From the NCBI GenBank assembly GCA_029216955.1, contig JANAVB010023996.1, positions 15,068,180 to 15,132,179 of the forward strand: a stretch of DNA of 64,000 bases, in the 5' to 3' direction. The stretch is from Iris pallida (Eukaryota > Streptophyta > Magnoliopsida > Asparagales > Iridaceae). The notes under the pieces are model-generated. The model did no database searches. It was not told the DNA's origin and saw nothing but the letters and a program-made list of their open reading frames with translations. Shown in pieces: positions 29,401 through 41,089 of this stretch. The position numbers were made by a program, and so were the translations under genes. Each line of letters opens with the position of its first letter. Position 1 is the stretch's first letter.

Positions 29401-31363
29401 GTTGAAAATTACGAATTCGGACGGCCAACTTTGGCGTCGAATTCAACCAATCAAACAAGCTCACAATGAAACGAAACTGTAGGGGTAGCAAGAGGGTTAT
29501 ACCAGCTTCGCACAGGAAATGGTAGCACGCAAAATGTAGCTTCGATGGAGGAGGTACAAGCGGACGAAGTTGACCCCGCGAAACTGTCCAAAATTAATAT
29601 AATTTAAACGGTCAACTTGGTGGCCGGTTTTGAGGCATCAAACGATAAAATCAACGGATGAAAATTGACAGGAGTGAAGGTGGATATACCGAGATTGTGA
29701 CAGAGTGAAGAAATCGCCGATCCAACGGTCGGATTCCTGGGAAAATATACACAAAGTTGCTGCGTCGGAGCACCAAAATGGACTTGATTTCGTGCGCGTC
29801 ACGACGGAACTTCGTGCGAAACGCACGAATCCCCTCGACGGTGCATCCCGGAGGACGGTGGACACCATAGGACCTACCCCGGGGGTGCGCCTGGCCATTG
29901 GAGGGGTCTACGCCGGTCACGACGGCTGTGGCGCCGACGGCGGCGCTTGCACGCCGGCCAAGGGCCGCGGCTGCTAGCTGCAGTTCGCGTTGCTGTTGCT
30001 GCAGCACTGTTGCGATGCGGCACTGCTGCTGCTGGCCATGCGGGGGCGCGACGGCGGCGAGCGGCACGGCCAGGGAGTGGTGGAGGCGGCAAAAATGGTG
30101 ATAGATGTGGCTATGGTGTTGATGGAGGTGTGTTATTTAAAGAGTGGTGGAGATGATGGGAGGAGGAAGGAGGAGGAGAGTAGGCTGGGGGTGGAGGCCG
30201 ACGGCCAGGCTACGGCGGAGACCGGCTAGGGGGGTGGCTCGGGGATGAGAGTGGAGTTCGGGCAGCTGCTGTGTGGAGTATGGAGTATGGGAGAACATTA
30301 GAAAGGAAGAGAGAGAAGTGAGAGTAAAATAATTGTGTGTGTAGTAAATGAGTGAGAGAGGGAAAATAATAAAAGTTAGAGAGAGGGGACTACTCCAAAA
30401 GCTAGGGCCGGCCAAGGCTTATGGGAGTGAGTGTTAGAAATATTGTGTGGTTGGATGGGGAGTGAAATCAAGGGTTAGGATTAAAGTAGGAATATATCAT
30501 TCCTAGGGATTAAAATCAATAGAATTTCCATTAAATATTAGAAATAGGTAAATAGGGTACTTGATATTTTTCAAGGATAATGAGGTTGAGGGTGTCATGA
30601 TGGAGAGTAACATGAAGCTTGGACTGGGTTCGGTCAAACCGGGTTGGATCAAAACCAGACATTACGAAATAATCGAATAAAAATAGGTGTTGATGATCAT
30701 GAGTAACTAAATAGCACATGGGGATTCCAATAAATAGGACACAAGTGTCATACGGGTAGTAGGCTCAATGTGGGCCATGTCCATAATTGGGGCTGACAGG
30801 TTTTGGTCGACAGGGTACCCACAAATCAAGTTGGAAAAAGAATGTGACACCGTGGGGTGAAATAAAATCGGGTCACGTGTTAGGAAAGTTGTGTGAAGCA
30901 AATGGAGCACAAAATGGCGTGTCTGAGTGGGACACGAAGGTCATGGGTGAAGAGCGTCTCAAGTAGATCATGCATGATAAGTTGGTTTCAAGAAAATGAC
31001 TGGTCTTGTGCTCCCAAATTAAAATTCACGGTAACGTGCTAATAATGATCAAAGAAAATAGTAGAAAAATTAATTAATAATCAAATGGTCTAAATCGACC
31101 CAAAGTTGTACGAAGCAAAAAGAGTACAAGGGAACAAGTTTGGATGGGACACTATATACCATTATGAAGGTAATCCTGTCCACTACAAAACTCGTGAAGA
31201 AGATTTCCAGAGTTGAACATCTCTGACACTCCAAATATCAAAGGCATGGAAAAGTACACTTAAGGATAAATAAAAAGAATAATTATTTATTAAAACTAAA
31301 TCAATCAGAAAGTAAAATAAAAATAAAAAAAATCAACCCGAAATTCAGGGTTCTCACATATAG

Positions 31364-32340
31364 GCTATACGGTATCCTAGGGTATCCTAGATATACTAGC
31401 CTATGGTTAGTTATGAGATAGCCCTATAGAGATTGACCCAATAGGCTTAGTTGACATAGTTTAACTACTATAGTTGACTAGAGTTGACCAAGAGTTGACT
31501 TCAGTCTAGAATGACCTAGAAATTACTAACCTAGACTAGTTGACCATGGTTGACCAAACCCTAACTAGTTTGACCTAGTTTGACTGTATGGTTGACTAGA
31601 GTTGACCGAGAGTTGACTTTGGCCTAGATTGACCTAGAATCATATAGAATGCATTGCAAATATTATTTTTACTATTGTGGATACATTATGACTTGTGTTG
31701 CTCTAAATAGGAGTCAGATACCTCGATTCGGACAGTATATTCTCACAGACATTCAGATTGCAGGCGAGTACATTCTCTGATCATTTCATACTTGTCAGGA
31801 TTTATATTCTTTCTCTAGATTACTTTACTTAATGCTATCACGTTATCATCACGGATTGGTACTATATGGATCTTTTCATGAGATGTTATCCCCCTTAGCG
31901 GATGCATCGGATATTTCATGTCATATGTTTTATGTACATCATGTATTCCTTAATCTTGCGTTATTCATGTACTCTCATGTTCTCTTATGTGCTTTCATGT
32001 ACGCTCATGTACTTTTATGTGCTCTCATGTACGTTCATGTTTCCTCGTGTGCTTCGTGTGTAACCAAAACATCATGTTCGCAACGTAACTTGACTGGATC
32101 TTTGTGTATTGATTGTGGGTAGGGGTGAGTATAAATGGTTATGTGATTTAGCCATCATGTTCACTCTGTTACTTTTCATGTGTTTATCATATACAACACA
32201 GCCTTCTTGGCTAGTGTCCCTCATGTACACCCATGTTATATCATGTTCAACCCAAGCCATTTATATGCCATCTCGTACTCTAAATTACTAGTCACGTACA
32301 GTTCTTACTTATCATGTATATATTTCCAGTTATCAAATAC
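31364..32340 (+). repeat. Diverged LTR fragment, inverted relative of 27500-28250
   Basis: It shares long matches with the reverse complement of the adjacent solo LTR. For example GCGAGTACATTCTCTGATCA near 31763 matches the opposite strand near 27960, and GTGTATTGATTG near 32105 matches near 27570. Dense AGTTGACC words match 28090-28200. It is an older copy of a related LTR in plus orientation. A short tract of TCATGTAC-type repeats, about 10-11 bp each, lies at 31965-32045. Confidence 0.7.
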
Positions 32341-32382
32341 CTCTCATGTTTTCATGTATATCTTCTTACAACGTTTTATATT

Positions 32383-32706
32383 CAGCACAGTCTCCTCATC
32401 GCCCAAAAAGTACAGTGACTTTGTTGCCTCAGCACAGTCTCCTCGTCGCCTAAAAAGCACAGTGACTTTGTTGCCTCAATACAGTTTTCTCATCGCCTTA
32501 AAGCGCAGTGACTTTCTTGCCTCAGCACAGTCTCCTTGTCGCCTAAAAGCGCAGTAACTTTTTGCCTCAATATAGTCTCCTCGTCGCTCTAAAGTGCGGT
32601 AACTTCTTTGTCTTGGCACAGTCAACTCATCGTCCTAAAGTGCAGTGACTTCGTTGCTTCGGCACAGTCTCTTTGTCGTCTAAAAACGTAGTGACATTGA
32701 AACCTT
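32383..32706. repeat. 46-47 bp tandem repeat x 7 in U3
   Basis: Units starting CAGCACAGTCTCCTCRTCGCC lie at 32383, 32430, 32477, 32523, 32568, 32615 and 32660. The unit includes AAAGYGCAGTGACTTTGTTGCCT. Such promoter-proximal arrays often act as LTR enhancers; here that is inference. Confidence 0.9.
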
Positions 32707-33079
32707 ACCAGAAGTGCAGCTCGTATAGATGTGCAGTTCTATGCGGTAGCATTGTTCCACCTGGCCACTTTGGCATTTATATCCTTTCAGATATGATCCA
32801 ATTGATTTGTTTAAACCACTGCTCCTAACATAAGTACGAAATTCGGTTCTATTGATGGAAGCGATATTCGATCGGTTCTGTTGATAAGGGTAATATCCAA
32901 TCGATTTGTTAAACCGCTGCCCCTAAGATAGGGATAAAATTTGACTATATGGATAGGAGCAAAACCCACTCGACTTCTTATGATCAAAATTATCGAGCCA
33001 TAAGCACACGCCATGTGTCATTTATTCTGTTATGTAGATAACCACCCAAGATATTGATAGAAGAGAATCTCAGCATCCG

Positions 33080-33205
33080 TCACGTGTCAGCTCAGCAGCA
33101 GCCCTCACCGTGTAGTTACAACAGATTCTTTTATATCTCCATGCGCAGCGCTCCTACGCTTCCAGAAAACCCTACGTACATCACATATGTACTGACCTAT
33201 AAATA
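33080..33205 (+). promoter_or_regulatory. LTR promoter of copy B: G-box CACGTGTC and TATAAATA
   Basis: CACGTG is at 33080-33085 in the context GTCACGTGTCAGC. TATAAATA is at 33198-33205 in the context CCTATAAATAGAAGG. The predicted transcription start is about 33230, leaving a 240 nt leader to the gag ATG. Confidence 0.6.
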
Positions 33206-33468
33206 GAAGGAGTTGGCCTTCGTTAGAGAGGTCGACATCTCTCTGATTAGCAACCCCGAGTACCACTCTCGAACATCAGAAAGTCAGGGCAAGTTCAAGC
33301 CGTCGTTAGATTGTCAACGGAGTAAAGGAGTCGCTGTAGTGCTCGATCTCCACCGTCACACTTCCTTAGAAATTTCTGTACTTAAATCTCCTGTTTAGGA
33401 GTCTTTTTTGTACTTTTTATATGTTTGAATACAAAAAGTTCATATAACTTTTGTTATAGAAAACAAGA

Positions 33469-33485
33469 TGGCGACTCTGCTGGGG
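33469..33485 (+). promoter_or_regulatory. Primer-binding site, copy B
   Basis: TGGCGACTCTGCTGGGG follows the LTR end (..AAAACA) after AGA. It matches copy A in 16 of 17 positions. With the preceding A it reads ATGGCGACTCTGCTG, the first five gag codons (MATLL). Confidence 0.75.
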
Positions 33486-33943
33486 TCTTTCTTCTCCTCT
33501 GATAAGAAGGTGGTGATGCAGTCTGACAATAACTTGCTGGGGTCTTCCCAAAAGTTGTTGGTCGTATGTTTCGACCATCAATCTTTTGCAGACCTCCTCT
33601 CTGAAGAGAAGTCGAGCCCTTTGAAGTTATTCATAAAATCGAAGAAGACTAGACGTACCTGGGTACCCAAGGCCACTGCGACGAGCAGCAAGATGGAGGA
33701 AGACACGCTCCAAACCTCCTAAATGGTGAAGCCCCAAAGTGGCCTCCACTCGCTGCTACTGTACTGCCTCAGTCGACTTCAGTTGCTGAGAAGAACAGTG
33801 AAGAATACAACTCCTTGGTCGTACAACTGATGAAGGCGTAGCATAGGAAGAATGGTGCATCTACTCACCCGTGCAGAAAGACGGCTGGACAGGATAGAAC
33901 TTCTGTCTTTGACAGAATCGTGTATCCTTCAGGAGAACCTATG

Positions 33944-34235
33944 TTGGATTCTGAATGCTACACACCTTCTAGAAGTAGCGTGAAAAAAATCTAAGGCAGC
34001 ATGCGCCTTGTGCGATCAACGTGTTATGCCAATATCCATATTGGATTCTAAGTGCCATATACCTTCCAGGGATGACACGAAGAAATCCAAGGCAACACAC
34101 GCCCTGCATGACCAAAGTGCTACGCCGACCACTCGGTTGGACTATTAATACTATGCACCTTCCTGGGGTAGTAGAAAGAAGTCCAAGGCAGCACGCGCCC
34201 TGCGCGATCAACGTGCTATGCCAACAGCTGACCAA
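33944..34235 (+). repeat. About 97 bp gag module repeated three times
   Basis: Units start TTGGATTCT (or variants) at 33944, 34041 and 34137. Each encodes a version of LDSxYYxPSRxxxKKSKAAR. Copy A has the same module once (SSYYVSSRTRVKKSRAARS, near 11640). Confidence 0.85.
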
Positions 34236-37219
34236 AGGCCCGCATCGACAGTCACGCGCGCAGTCGACGAAAAGCTATACAAAAATAGTTTGAGTGCTTC
34301 GAAGCCTCGACTAGTAAAACCCTGCTGTCACTTAAGCTTTCATGCACATAATTCAAGCCAGGGGGTACAAATTGTAGGAACAGGCTCATGCAAGCAGCTT
34401 TGCTGTGGGCATGAAGTGAGTGCCTCACCAGTAACCCTCTAATCAGGACCTAAGTGTATCTTATGTGCAGGAACTGAGAAGAGGGAAGCTACTTTCACGT
34501 CTGCATTCATGCACGCAGCTTCCCTGCACGTACGAAAGGAGTGTAGAAGTGGAGGCCTCTGATCTACGTAAATTGATTTCTCACAAACACAAGGCGAGGG
34601 AGGATTCTGCTGCGTACAACGTGGCTGGCCCAAGGCACACCTGCACTAAGATCACCATTGACTATTGCTACTACCAAACAGCAGCGTCGCCACCGAAGAG
34701 ATAGTCCGTATTCTAAAGACTGCGACCGATGGCATCTGTATATCAGAGATCCGGCAAAGGATCGTTGAGTGAAGAAGAAGACGAACTCCTCATTGCATCA
34801 TGCAATACGGCATGGGGTTCTCTATCTCTCAAGAAGCTTGCCAAGAACCCTTCCGTCTCGACCAACAAATCTAAAGGCTGACTTGGCGACAACAGACCGG
34901 CGGTACCCCCCACGGGTGTATTCCAACACACCCACACTCAAGTCAAACTCTTATCGCAGGCTGGGGTAGCCAACCCCCTATCATCCATAACAATATCTCG
35001 TTCCAACCTGAGGAGGGATTGTATGGAACTGACACCGATGCCTTCATAGGCACAAACAACCAACAGACTGTGGGTAGCAAGTACAATGAGTCAGAGGACA
35101 ATCACAATCTACTTGTCTACTCTTAGGATGATGAGACTCAGGTATCTAAACCAGAAAGTGAAGGATCCATCGTCCTTTTTATCTATCCGTACCTGATGTC
35201 TACTTTCATGGTCGAAGGTGACAACACAGGAAACAGCGAGGGGTCCAGTCATCAAAAATATATAGAGGCCCTAGAGACAGGCCTAAATACGTTGAATGAG
35301 ACTATACAGGCCTTGACTTCTGTAGTCCTGGAGATCAAGGACAAATTGACATCCAACGCTTCTGCTCCAGTCAATCAAGACCCGAGAACGAATAAGGAAT
35401 CCAATGCACTTTCTCCTACACCAAGTCCCGTAATAAACCAAACAATGTCGTAGGCATCTTCTCCGTCAATGTCTGGGCCCATAATGTCAAATGACATGCA
35501 GCAGGATCTAAAGGAGTTATACGCTCGCTTTGACGCCCGAGAAAAGCGAGAATCACTCCAAAAGATGGGGATTTGGTAACCATATCCTGTCGAATGGGAT
35601 AATGTGATATATCCCCCCAAGTACAAGCCGCAGATGCTTGTGCCATTCGATGCGAAGTAGTCTCCTCGTCGATACCTGAGGTACTTCGCCTCAGTAACTG
35701 GACATCTGCCAAAAGACGATGCTCTGCTCACAAATATATTCGTAGGGGCATTGCAGAGGGTAGCCTACGAATGGTTTTACAGTCTCCACGACAACTGGAT
35801 CTCGTTGTTCGACGATTTAAAGCGTCTCTTCCTTGCTCGATTCTACGAAGGAGGAATGGACATGACGATGTCTACTCCCATGGACATTGTCCAGAAGGAG
35901 AAAGAGCCTATACGTGCTTATATCGAGCGCTTTTGTCAGGCGGTTCTGAGGTTACCACCTGGTGTGCCTGAACCCATGCTCATGGACTCGTGCCACAAAA
36001 ACATATTTTCTGCAAACAAGTTGTGGCACAGTGCTCCATACATAGAGTGGACACCTTTCATTATCGAGCCAGATGTAGCCGAAAGAAAGGCTCGAGATGT
36101 ACAGCTGCTGGGATTGAGTTTTCCCTCACTCGAAGACATAGGAAAGCGCTCATCTACCAATAACCCCATCTCCAAGGACGGTAAAGGGAAGTAAGCCATG
36201 ACTGTAAACATCTCCAAAGGTTTAGCGTCAATGAACTAGAAGCCGGCAGAAGTGCCAAAGCCGAAGGAAACCTACTCCTTCAACGATGAAGACACTCTAG
36301 AACTCTTCGACATGTTGATGAAGGGTGGCGAGCTTCAACTCCTACCTCCTAAGTGTCCTGACGAAGTAGGAAATATGGACAATCCAAAGTAACGCCACTA
36401 TCACTAGTACGTTCACCATTCAACACGCAACTGCAATGTGTTGAAGAGGCAGATCCAGCACCTTATTGACGCCATGGTCAACTCAATCGACTACGAGGAA
36501 AAAACTGTCACTTCCAACATGGTTACCCTCCAGTTCAAAAGTTTTCAAAAAATAGAGACTTATGATGGTGTCATCCCCATCCTAAGGGCGACAATGGAAG
36601 TAGTCAACCTTCCACCGGCTCGTGATAATGCTCAAGGCCTTATCACACTTACGACACCCCAAGGCAAAGTTATATGGATCCATCCTGATCTTGCCCCAGA
36701 CATGATGCGGAATACAATACGTACTATAAAGGAGAAGTAAGTCAAGTCATGCCGTATGGTTTCTACCTCAACTGATGACACTCTGGCTACCATTCGCTTG
36801 GCTCACCAGCGAGAGGACTACCAGGCTTTGGAGGAAGAAGTACCTTCTTCTGCTGCTCCCACTGCACCCGATGCATCAAAATTAAGTCCATCTCAAGCCC
36901 CTGTGGCAGATAAGTAGAGGCAGAAGGAGGTTCAATTTGACAAACCTCTAAGGAGAGACTCAGCAGTAGGGCCGATCAAGCCCTACAACTTCGACATATT
37001 GGCACAGCTTGCCATTACTCCAACCAGGTTGTCGTTCTTTGAGCTCCTCCGTCTCTCCAAAGAGACTCGGGACACCCTCAGCGAGGCTCTGTAGAATGTC
37101 GATTCCTTCCTCGCCTAGGTGCAACTGCCCAAGGAGGACCCTGCTGCATGCCCACATTGCCATAGCGTGTTCGAGGTAATTCCTAACATCACTTCACTCA
37201 GCAATACATGTTACTGAAG

Positions 37220-38100
37220 AACAACCGACACAATAGGCCCCTGTACTATACGGGTTATGTTGGTGCCATTAAGATCAACCACGTCCACATCGACCATGGC
37301 TCTTCTCTTAGCATAATCCCTTAGTATTAACTCTAAACTTTAGGGATTCCGTTGCATCGACTGACCGCATCGAACACTACAATCAGCAGCTTCAATGCTG
37401 AAAAGAGTGAGCCCTTGGACAAGATCTGCCTAAAATGCCAGATAGACGATTTCCAAACATATGTGACTTGTTATGTCATTGATGCAGACATAAATGACAA
37501 CATACTGTTGGGACGACCATGGATCCATGAATACATGATCATACCCTCCACCCTCTATCAATTTATGAAGTATGTGGCCAGCAACGGGACTATCAAAACT
37601 GAGTTTACTGACATTAACCCTTTTCGAGGTCTCGAAGCATACTGTACTGATGCTGATCTATGTAAGTTAGTTCGTTGGAATGATGACGCTAATGATGCCG
37701 ACGATGAGGTAAAAACTGTATCAGAAAGCGCAACTATTGCTGAAGAACCTTTGAAGGTTCGATTAGGAGGGAAACCTCCCCAGACACCAGCACCTCTTAT
37801 CATCAAACTTCGAGGAAAAGTACCTGCTTACTAATTCTTGACGACGTCAACTGTCAGCCAGGAGGCCATTCGAATAAAGCTTCTAAAAGAGGACCGGAGG
37901 CAGCCTCGAAGTTTCAGGAATCTCTAGCTCCAGCACCCATAGTAGTCAAGCTGAAGTAGAGACCACTTCCAACTTCTCCAATGGTAGCCCCAGTCCTCAC
38001 ATATGAGGAGTTAGGGGACTATATGTGGGACAATGCTGAGGTGCATTCTCTAGATGATGTAATCCCTCGGGATAAAATTTTGTATTTCATTAATAGAAAG
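37220..38100 (+). pseudogene. Aspartic protease and linker, copy B
   Basis: It contains RPLYYTGYVGAIKINHVHI, then the active-site loop HIDHGSSLSIIP, which keeps the catalytic Asp that copy A has lost. The segment 37352-37834 is open for 160 codons with TCYVIDADINDNILLGRPW and IIPSTLYQFMKYV, matching copy A. A frame change just before about 37205 and a stop after SIIP (about 37320) break it. The following linker is shorter and more decayed than in copy A, lacking most of the LTIRLPR-type modules. Confidence 0.72.
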
Positions 38101-38513
38101 TTATGTTTGAATTACTTTGTGCCTATTGGAACACCATGTATTTCTTAGACAATGCTCTATATATGTTGCAAACCCAAGTGATAATTGTTAATCTGGTAAG
38201 CCGAGTTGTCTCTTCCCGAGATGCTTACTTTTTGGTTCCTATTCGGTTGAGTATAACATCCACAGAGACTTACTCCCGCAGAACCGGAGCCCGACAATGG
38301 CAAGATGCAGCTCTACCGTTACATTGCTCAAGCCAAGCACCTTATCTATAAGATGGGTTACGACTTGAACAGCAATAAAGGACAGAACTATGGCAAAGGT
38401 CGAAGCCCCCCTTATGACTTCGTGCTCTAAAGGGAAAGTCCTAAATTTACTACCAACGTACTCGTCGGGGGTCGAGTTATGTTACACCCACAACAACTTC
38501 GGAGAGCTCCGAG

Positions 38514-41089
38514 ATGGAGGTCATGATGCATTCTCACTCCTCCGATTCCTTAACCTGCGACTCTGATACCAATATCGGTCAAGCCTTCAAGAAGATATTG
38601 TCCGTCAATATGGTTTCTGCAGATCCCCCAATCTATGGCGAAGGCCAGACGATCAAATTCTTTGAGGATGAATCCTGGGCTCAACGTCTAGGATCCCAAT
38701 GGGAGTGGCATTTCGAACAAAGAGAACCTCCCATCGAAGACGAAGTCGTTCAAGTCGAACAAGGAGATGAGGCTTCTCCTAAACCCTTCTTTATTAACAA
38801 AAGCTTGACTGGAGAAGACAGAGAATCTCTGATACAGCTTATCCGAGAGTACATTAATATCTATGCTTGGAGCTGTAAAGACATACCGGGTTTAGACCCG
38901 TAAGTTGTAATGCACCACCTCGACATCCTGTCCAACGCTAAACCTATTAAACAGCAACAATGTTGCTTTCATCCAAACATCATGGATGTTATCAAGAAAG
39001 AAATTGATAAACTCATAGAAAGTGGTTTCATTCGCGAAGAGCAGCATCCGGATTGGGTAGCCAACATCGTTCCCGTCACTAAGAAGAACGGGCAGATTTG
39101 AGTCTGCGTAGACTTCAGGGATCTCAACTTAGCATGTTCAAAGGATGAGTTCTCCCTTCCGATCACCGATGTGATGATCCATGACACTTATGGCTTCGAG
39201 TGTATGTCTTTCACGGATGAGTTCTCGGGCTAAAACCAGATAAAAATGTTCCCTGGAAATGAAAAACACACTTCATTCTGTTAGTCCAATGATTGTATCG
39301 TATTTTTGAATATGGCTAATCAATTAAGTTTAACATAATGATGTTACTATTCATATACTTACTATCATGTTGCTACTTAAACTTAGCATTATCCTAATTA
39401 TTCTATATCATATTGTCATGCTTGTATCGTACTGTAAATATTATTTTGCTCGTCTAACATATATTTGTAGACATGCAGTTAGCATGATCAAACCAGGACA
39501 TATGCAATAGAGAATTAATAATGGGCCAAAGACGGCATCATACAAGAATATTTCTCTGAACCGCCTAGCAACCTATCCGGGGCCTTGTATCGAGGGGGCC
39601 GCGCCCTTCGTCGGGGTTCGGAGGTGAAGCCCCCGAAAGGTATTCAGATTTCCAGATCTGTTTATCTTTGGATGACTGCTGTCAAGGAAAAAGATATCTT
39701 CAGGTCTGCTCAAATATCAGAAGAAAGGCGTCTTGGTTTTCCTATCTTGTACTCAGTCAGTAATCTTTCAATTGATTGAGTCTAGGTAAATGTACGTTGA
39801 GTCGCACTGAGTCATCTCAAACCCTAGACTTACTTCTCCAAGCTCCACCATCCAAAACTAAATAAACCGTGAACCAAACCCAAGCTCCATAGCCCTTTAG
39901 AACTTTTGGTCTCAAGGAGACAATGTTCGGACCGAACTCTGACTCAGGCAGAACTCGGGCCAAACTCTACCCCCTAACTTTTAGCACCTTAATTTTTAGG
40001 GCCTACTTGATACTAGCTGTCCAACGTTCAAAAATTTGAATTTTTGGGACAGAATTCTGGCCGAATTCTGCCTCCCCAAAGTAGTATAAATAGAGCTTGA
40101 ATTCTCTCATTTCATATCATTTCTTACCTTTAAATATTCAAGCCTTCTAAGCTCTACTACTCCAAGCCTCATTCTTCCATATCTCCTAAGACACAACTCT
40201 CCTTAGCCCGAGGTGTTCAGTGCGATATCAGCTAGAAGTTGTGTGCAAGAGTGAAAAAAAGTCATTTAGACAATTTGAAGTTTCACTTTCCGCGAAGTTA
40301 ACTTGAAGTGTTCGAGAGCTTCGATCTAAAAGCTGGTGTTTTGTAAAGAAGTTTGCATGCTCTTCGGACAAAAGGCGCGTGGTGTATACTATTTCACAAA
40401 TAGTGGATTTCAATCATGAGAAAGAGTTCTCAGGCCTGGACTAGTCCTCCATGAGAGAAACAAAGTTAAAAACACTGTATTTGAGTTTGCTTCTCTAAAC
40501 TCTTTTGTTTTCGTATTATTTATCTCTGATCATATATATTAACTTAGTAGTTGTTTTTAGACTTAGCACAAAGTTTTATTTATTGGTCATTATTGACACA
40601 GACTCTTTTCACCCTCCTCTAGAGTTGCCTTCATATTACTTCATATTTCGGACTCTAAAGGGAATCTACGGTTACACAGTGATGCCTTTGGGCTTGAAGA
40701 ATGCAGGAGCAATATACCAGCAGGCTATGAGCACCAAATTTTGTAAACATCTTCGAAAAATGATAGAATGTTATGTAGATGACATTATTGTTAAGAGCCG
40801 AACGAAATCTAGCCATCTAAACGACTTGAGGACTGTGTTCGACTTAATATGGACACATCGACTAAAGATGAACCCAGCCAAGTCTTTCTTGGGGGTTTCC
40901 AGCGGCAAGTTCTTGGGCTTCATCGTCACAGCCAAAGGTATTCATATTGACCCTGAGAAAACTAAGGCCATCCTGGACATGGCTCCCCCGAAAAATCTCC
41001 GTGAGCTCCGGGGACTACAAAGACGCTTAGCCTATATCAGGAGATTAATAGTAAATCTCTCTAGACGTGCCAACCATTCACCAAACTAA
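38514..41089 (+). pseudogene. RT domain of copy B, split by a solo LTR
   Basis: The first part (38514-39278) has the linker, FIREEQHPDWVANIVPV and VCVDFRDLNLACSKDEF, with stops at 38901-38903, 39099-39101 (Arg CGA to TGA) and about 39232. The second part resumes at 40644 with YGYTVMPLGLKNAGAIYQQ, the catalytic YVDD (ECYVDDIIVKSR, about 40770) and PPKNLRELRGLQRRLAYIRR. Here the reading frame through the C-run is correct where copy A has lost a base. The gap is exactly the inserted LTR 39279-40643. Confidence 0.85.
39279..40643 (+). mobile_element. Solo LTR, 1365 bp, inserted in RT of copy B (Copia-like)
   Basis: TGTTAGTCC..TTACTTCA is bounded by CATTC on the left and TATTT on the right, each one change from CATTT, the sequence expected at this RT codon position. 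Removing the element and one repeat restores HTSFRT-type coding. TATAAATA is at 40085-40092. The end CACCCTCCTCTAGAG resembles Copia SIRE-type LTR ends; the family call is tentative. Confidence 0.75.

Larger units (their letters stand above)
26870..31358 (-). mobile_element. Solo LTR, 4.49 kb, minus orientation, with TATAG target duplications
   Basis: It begins TGTCACGACCC and ends GGGTTCTCACA. It is flanked by TATAG at 26865-26869 and at 31359-31363, a perfect 5 bp target-site duplication. On the minus strand this is TGTGAGAACCC..GGGTCGTGACA, a usual long plant Ty3/Gypsy LTR. There is no PBS, no polypurine tract and no coding internal region, so the element recombined to a single LTR. A TATA-like TTTAAATA lies on the minus strand near 30125-30133, followed by a GC-rich segment (29880-30070). 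Two internal tandem repeats are listed separately. Short ORFs in the GC-rich part are low complexity and not called. Confidence 0.85.
32383..33465 (+). repeat. 5' LTR of Tat copy B (left boundary uncertain)
   Basis: It ends ..AGAAAACA directly before AG and the PBS. A TATA box is at 33198-33205 and a CACGTGTC at 33080. I place the left edge at the start of the 46 bp repeats because that gives 1083 bp, close to the 1060 bp LTR of copy A, which also begins with a U3 repeat block. No clear TG start was found, so the boundary is tentative. Confidence 0.5.
33468..37118 (+). pseudogene. gag, copy B
   Basis: It starts MATLL within the PBS and aligns with copy A gag: KLLVVCFDHQSFADLLSEE against KMVVRFDQQAFEEMLSEG. 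The frame is open to 33722 and then broken by many stops. Still recognisable are an expanded module (33944-34235), a Cys-rich part (34465-34704), a coiled coil EALETGLNTLNETIQAL (about 35265) and the capsid-like domain at about 35600-35990 (PKDDALLTNIFVGALQR and ARFYEGGMDMTMSTPMD). A degraded knuckle region lies near 36390-36440 and the conserved FDILAQLA near 36995. It ends in UAG 37116-37118, at the same position as the copy A gag stop. Compared with copy A, many stops replace Gln (for example CAG to TAG at 37092). Confidence 0.75.

Noticed and set aside
29638..30230. GC-rich ORFs on both strands (60-138 codons)
   Set aside because: Inside the solo LTR, Ala/Arg/Cys-rich, open on several frames, no motif.
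31832..32557. Hydrophobic-looking ORFs (96 and 125 codons) with YxxHV and YSxx repeats
   Set aside because: They arise from TCATGTAC short repeats and the 46 bp U3 repeat; no coding support.
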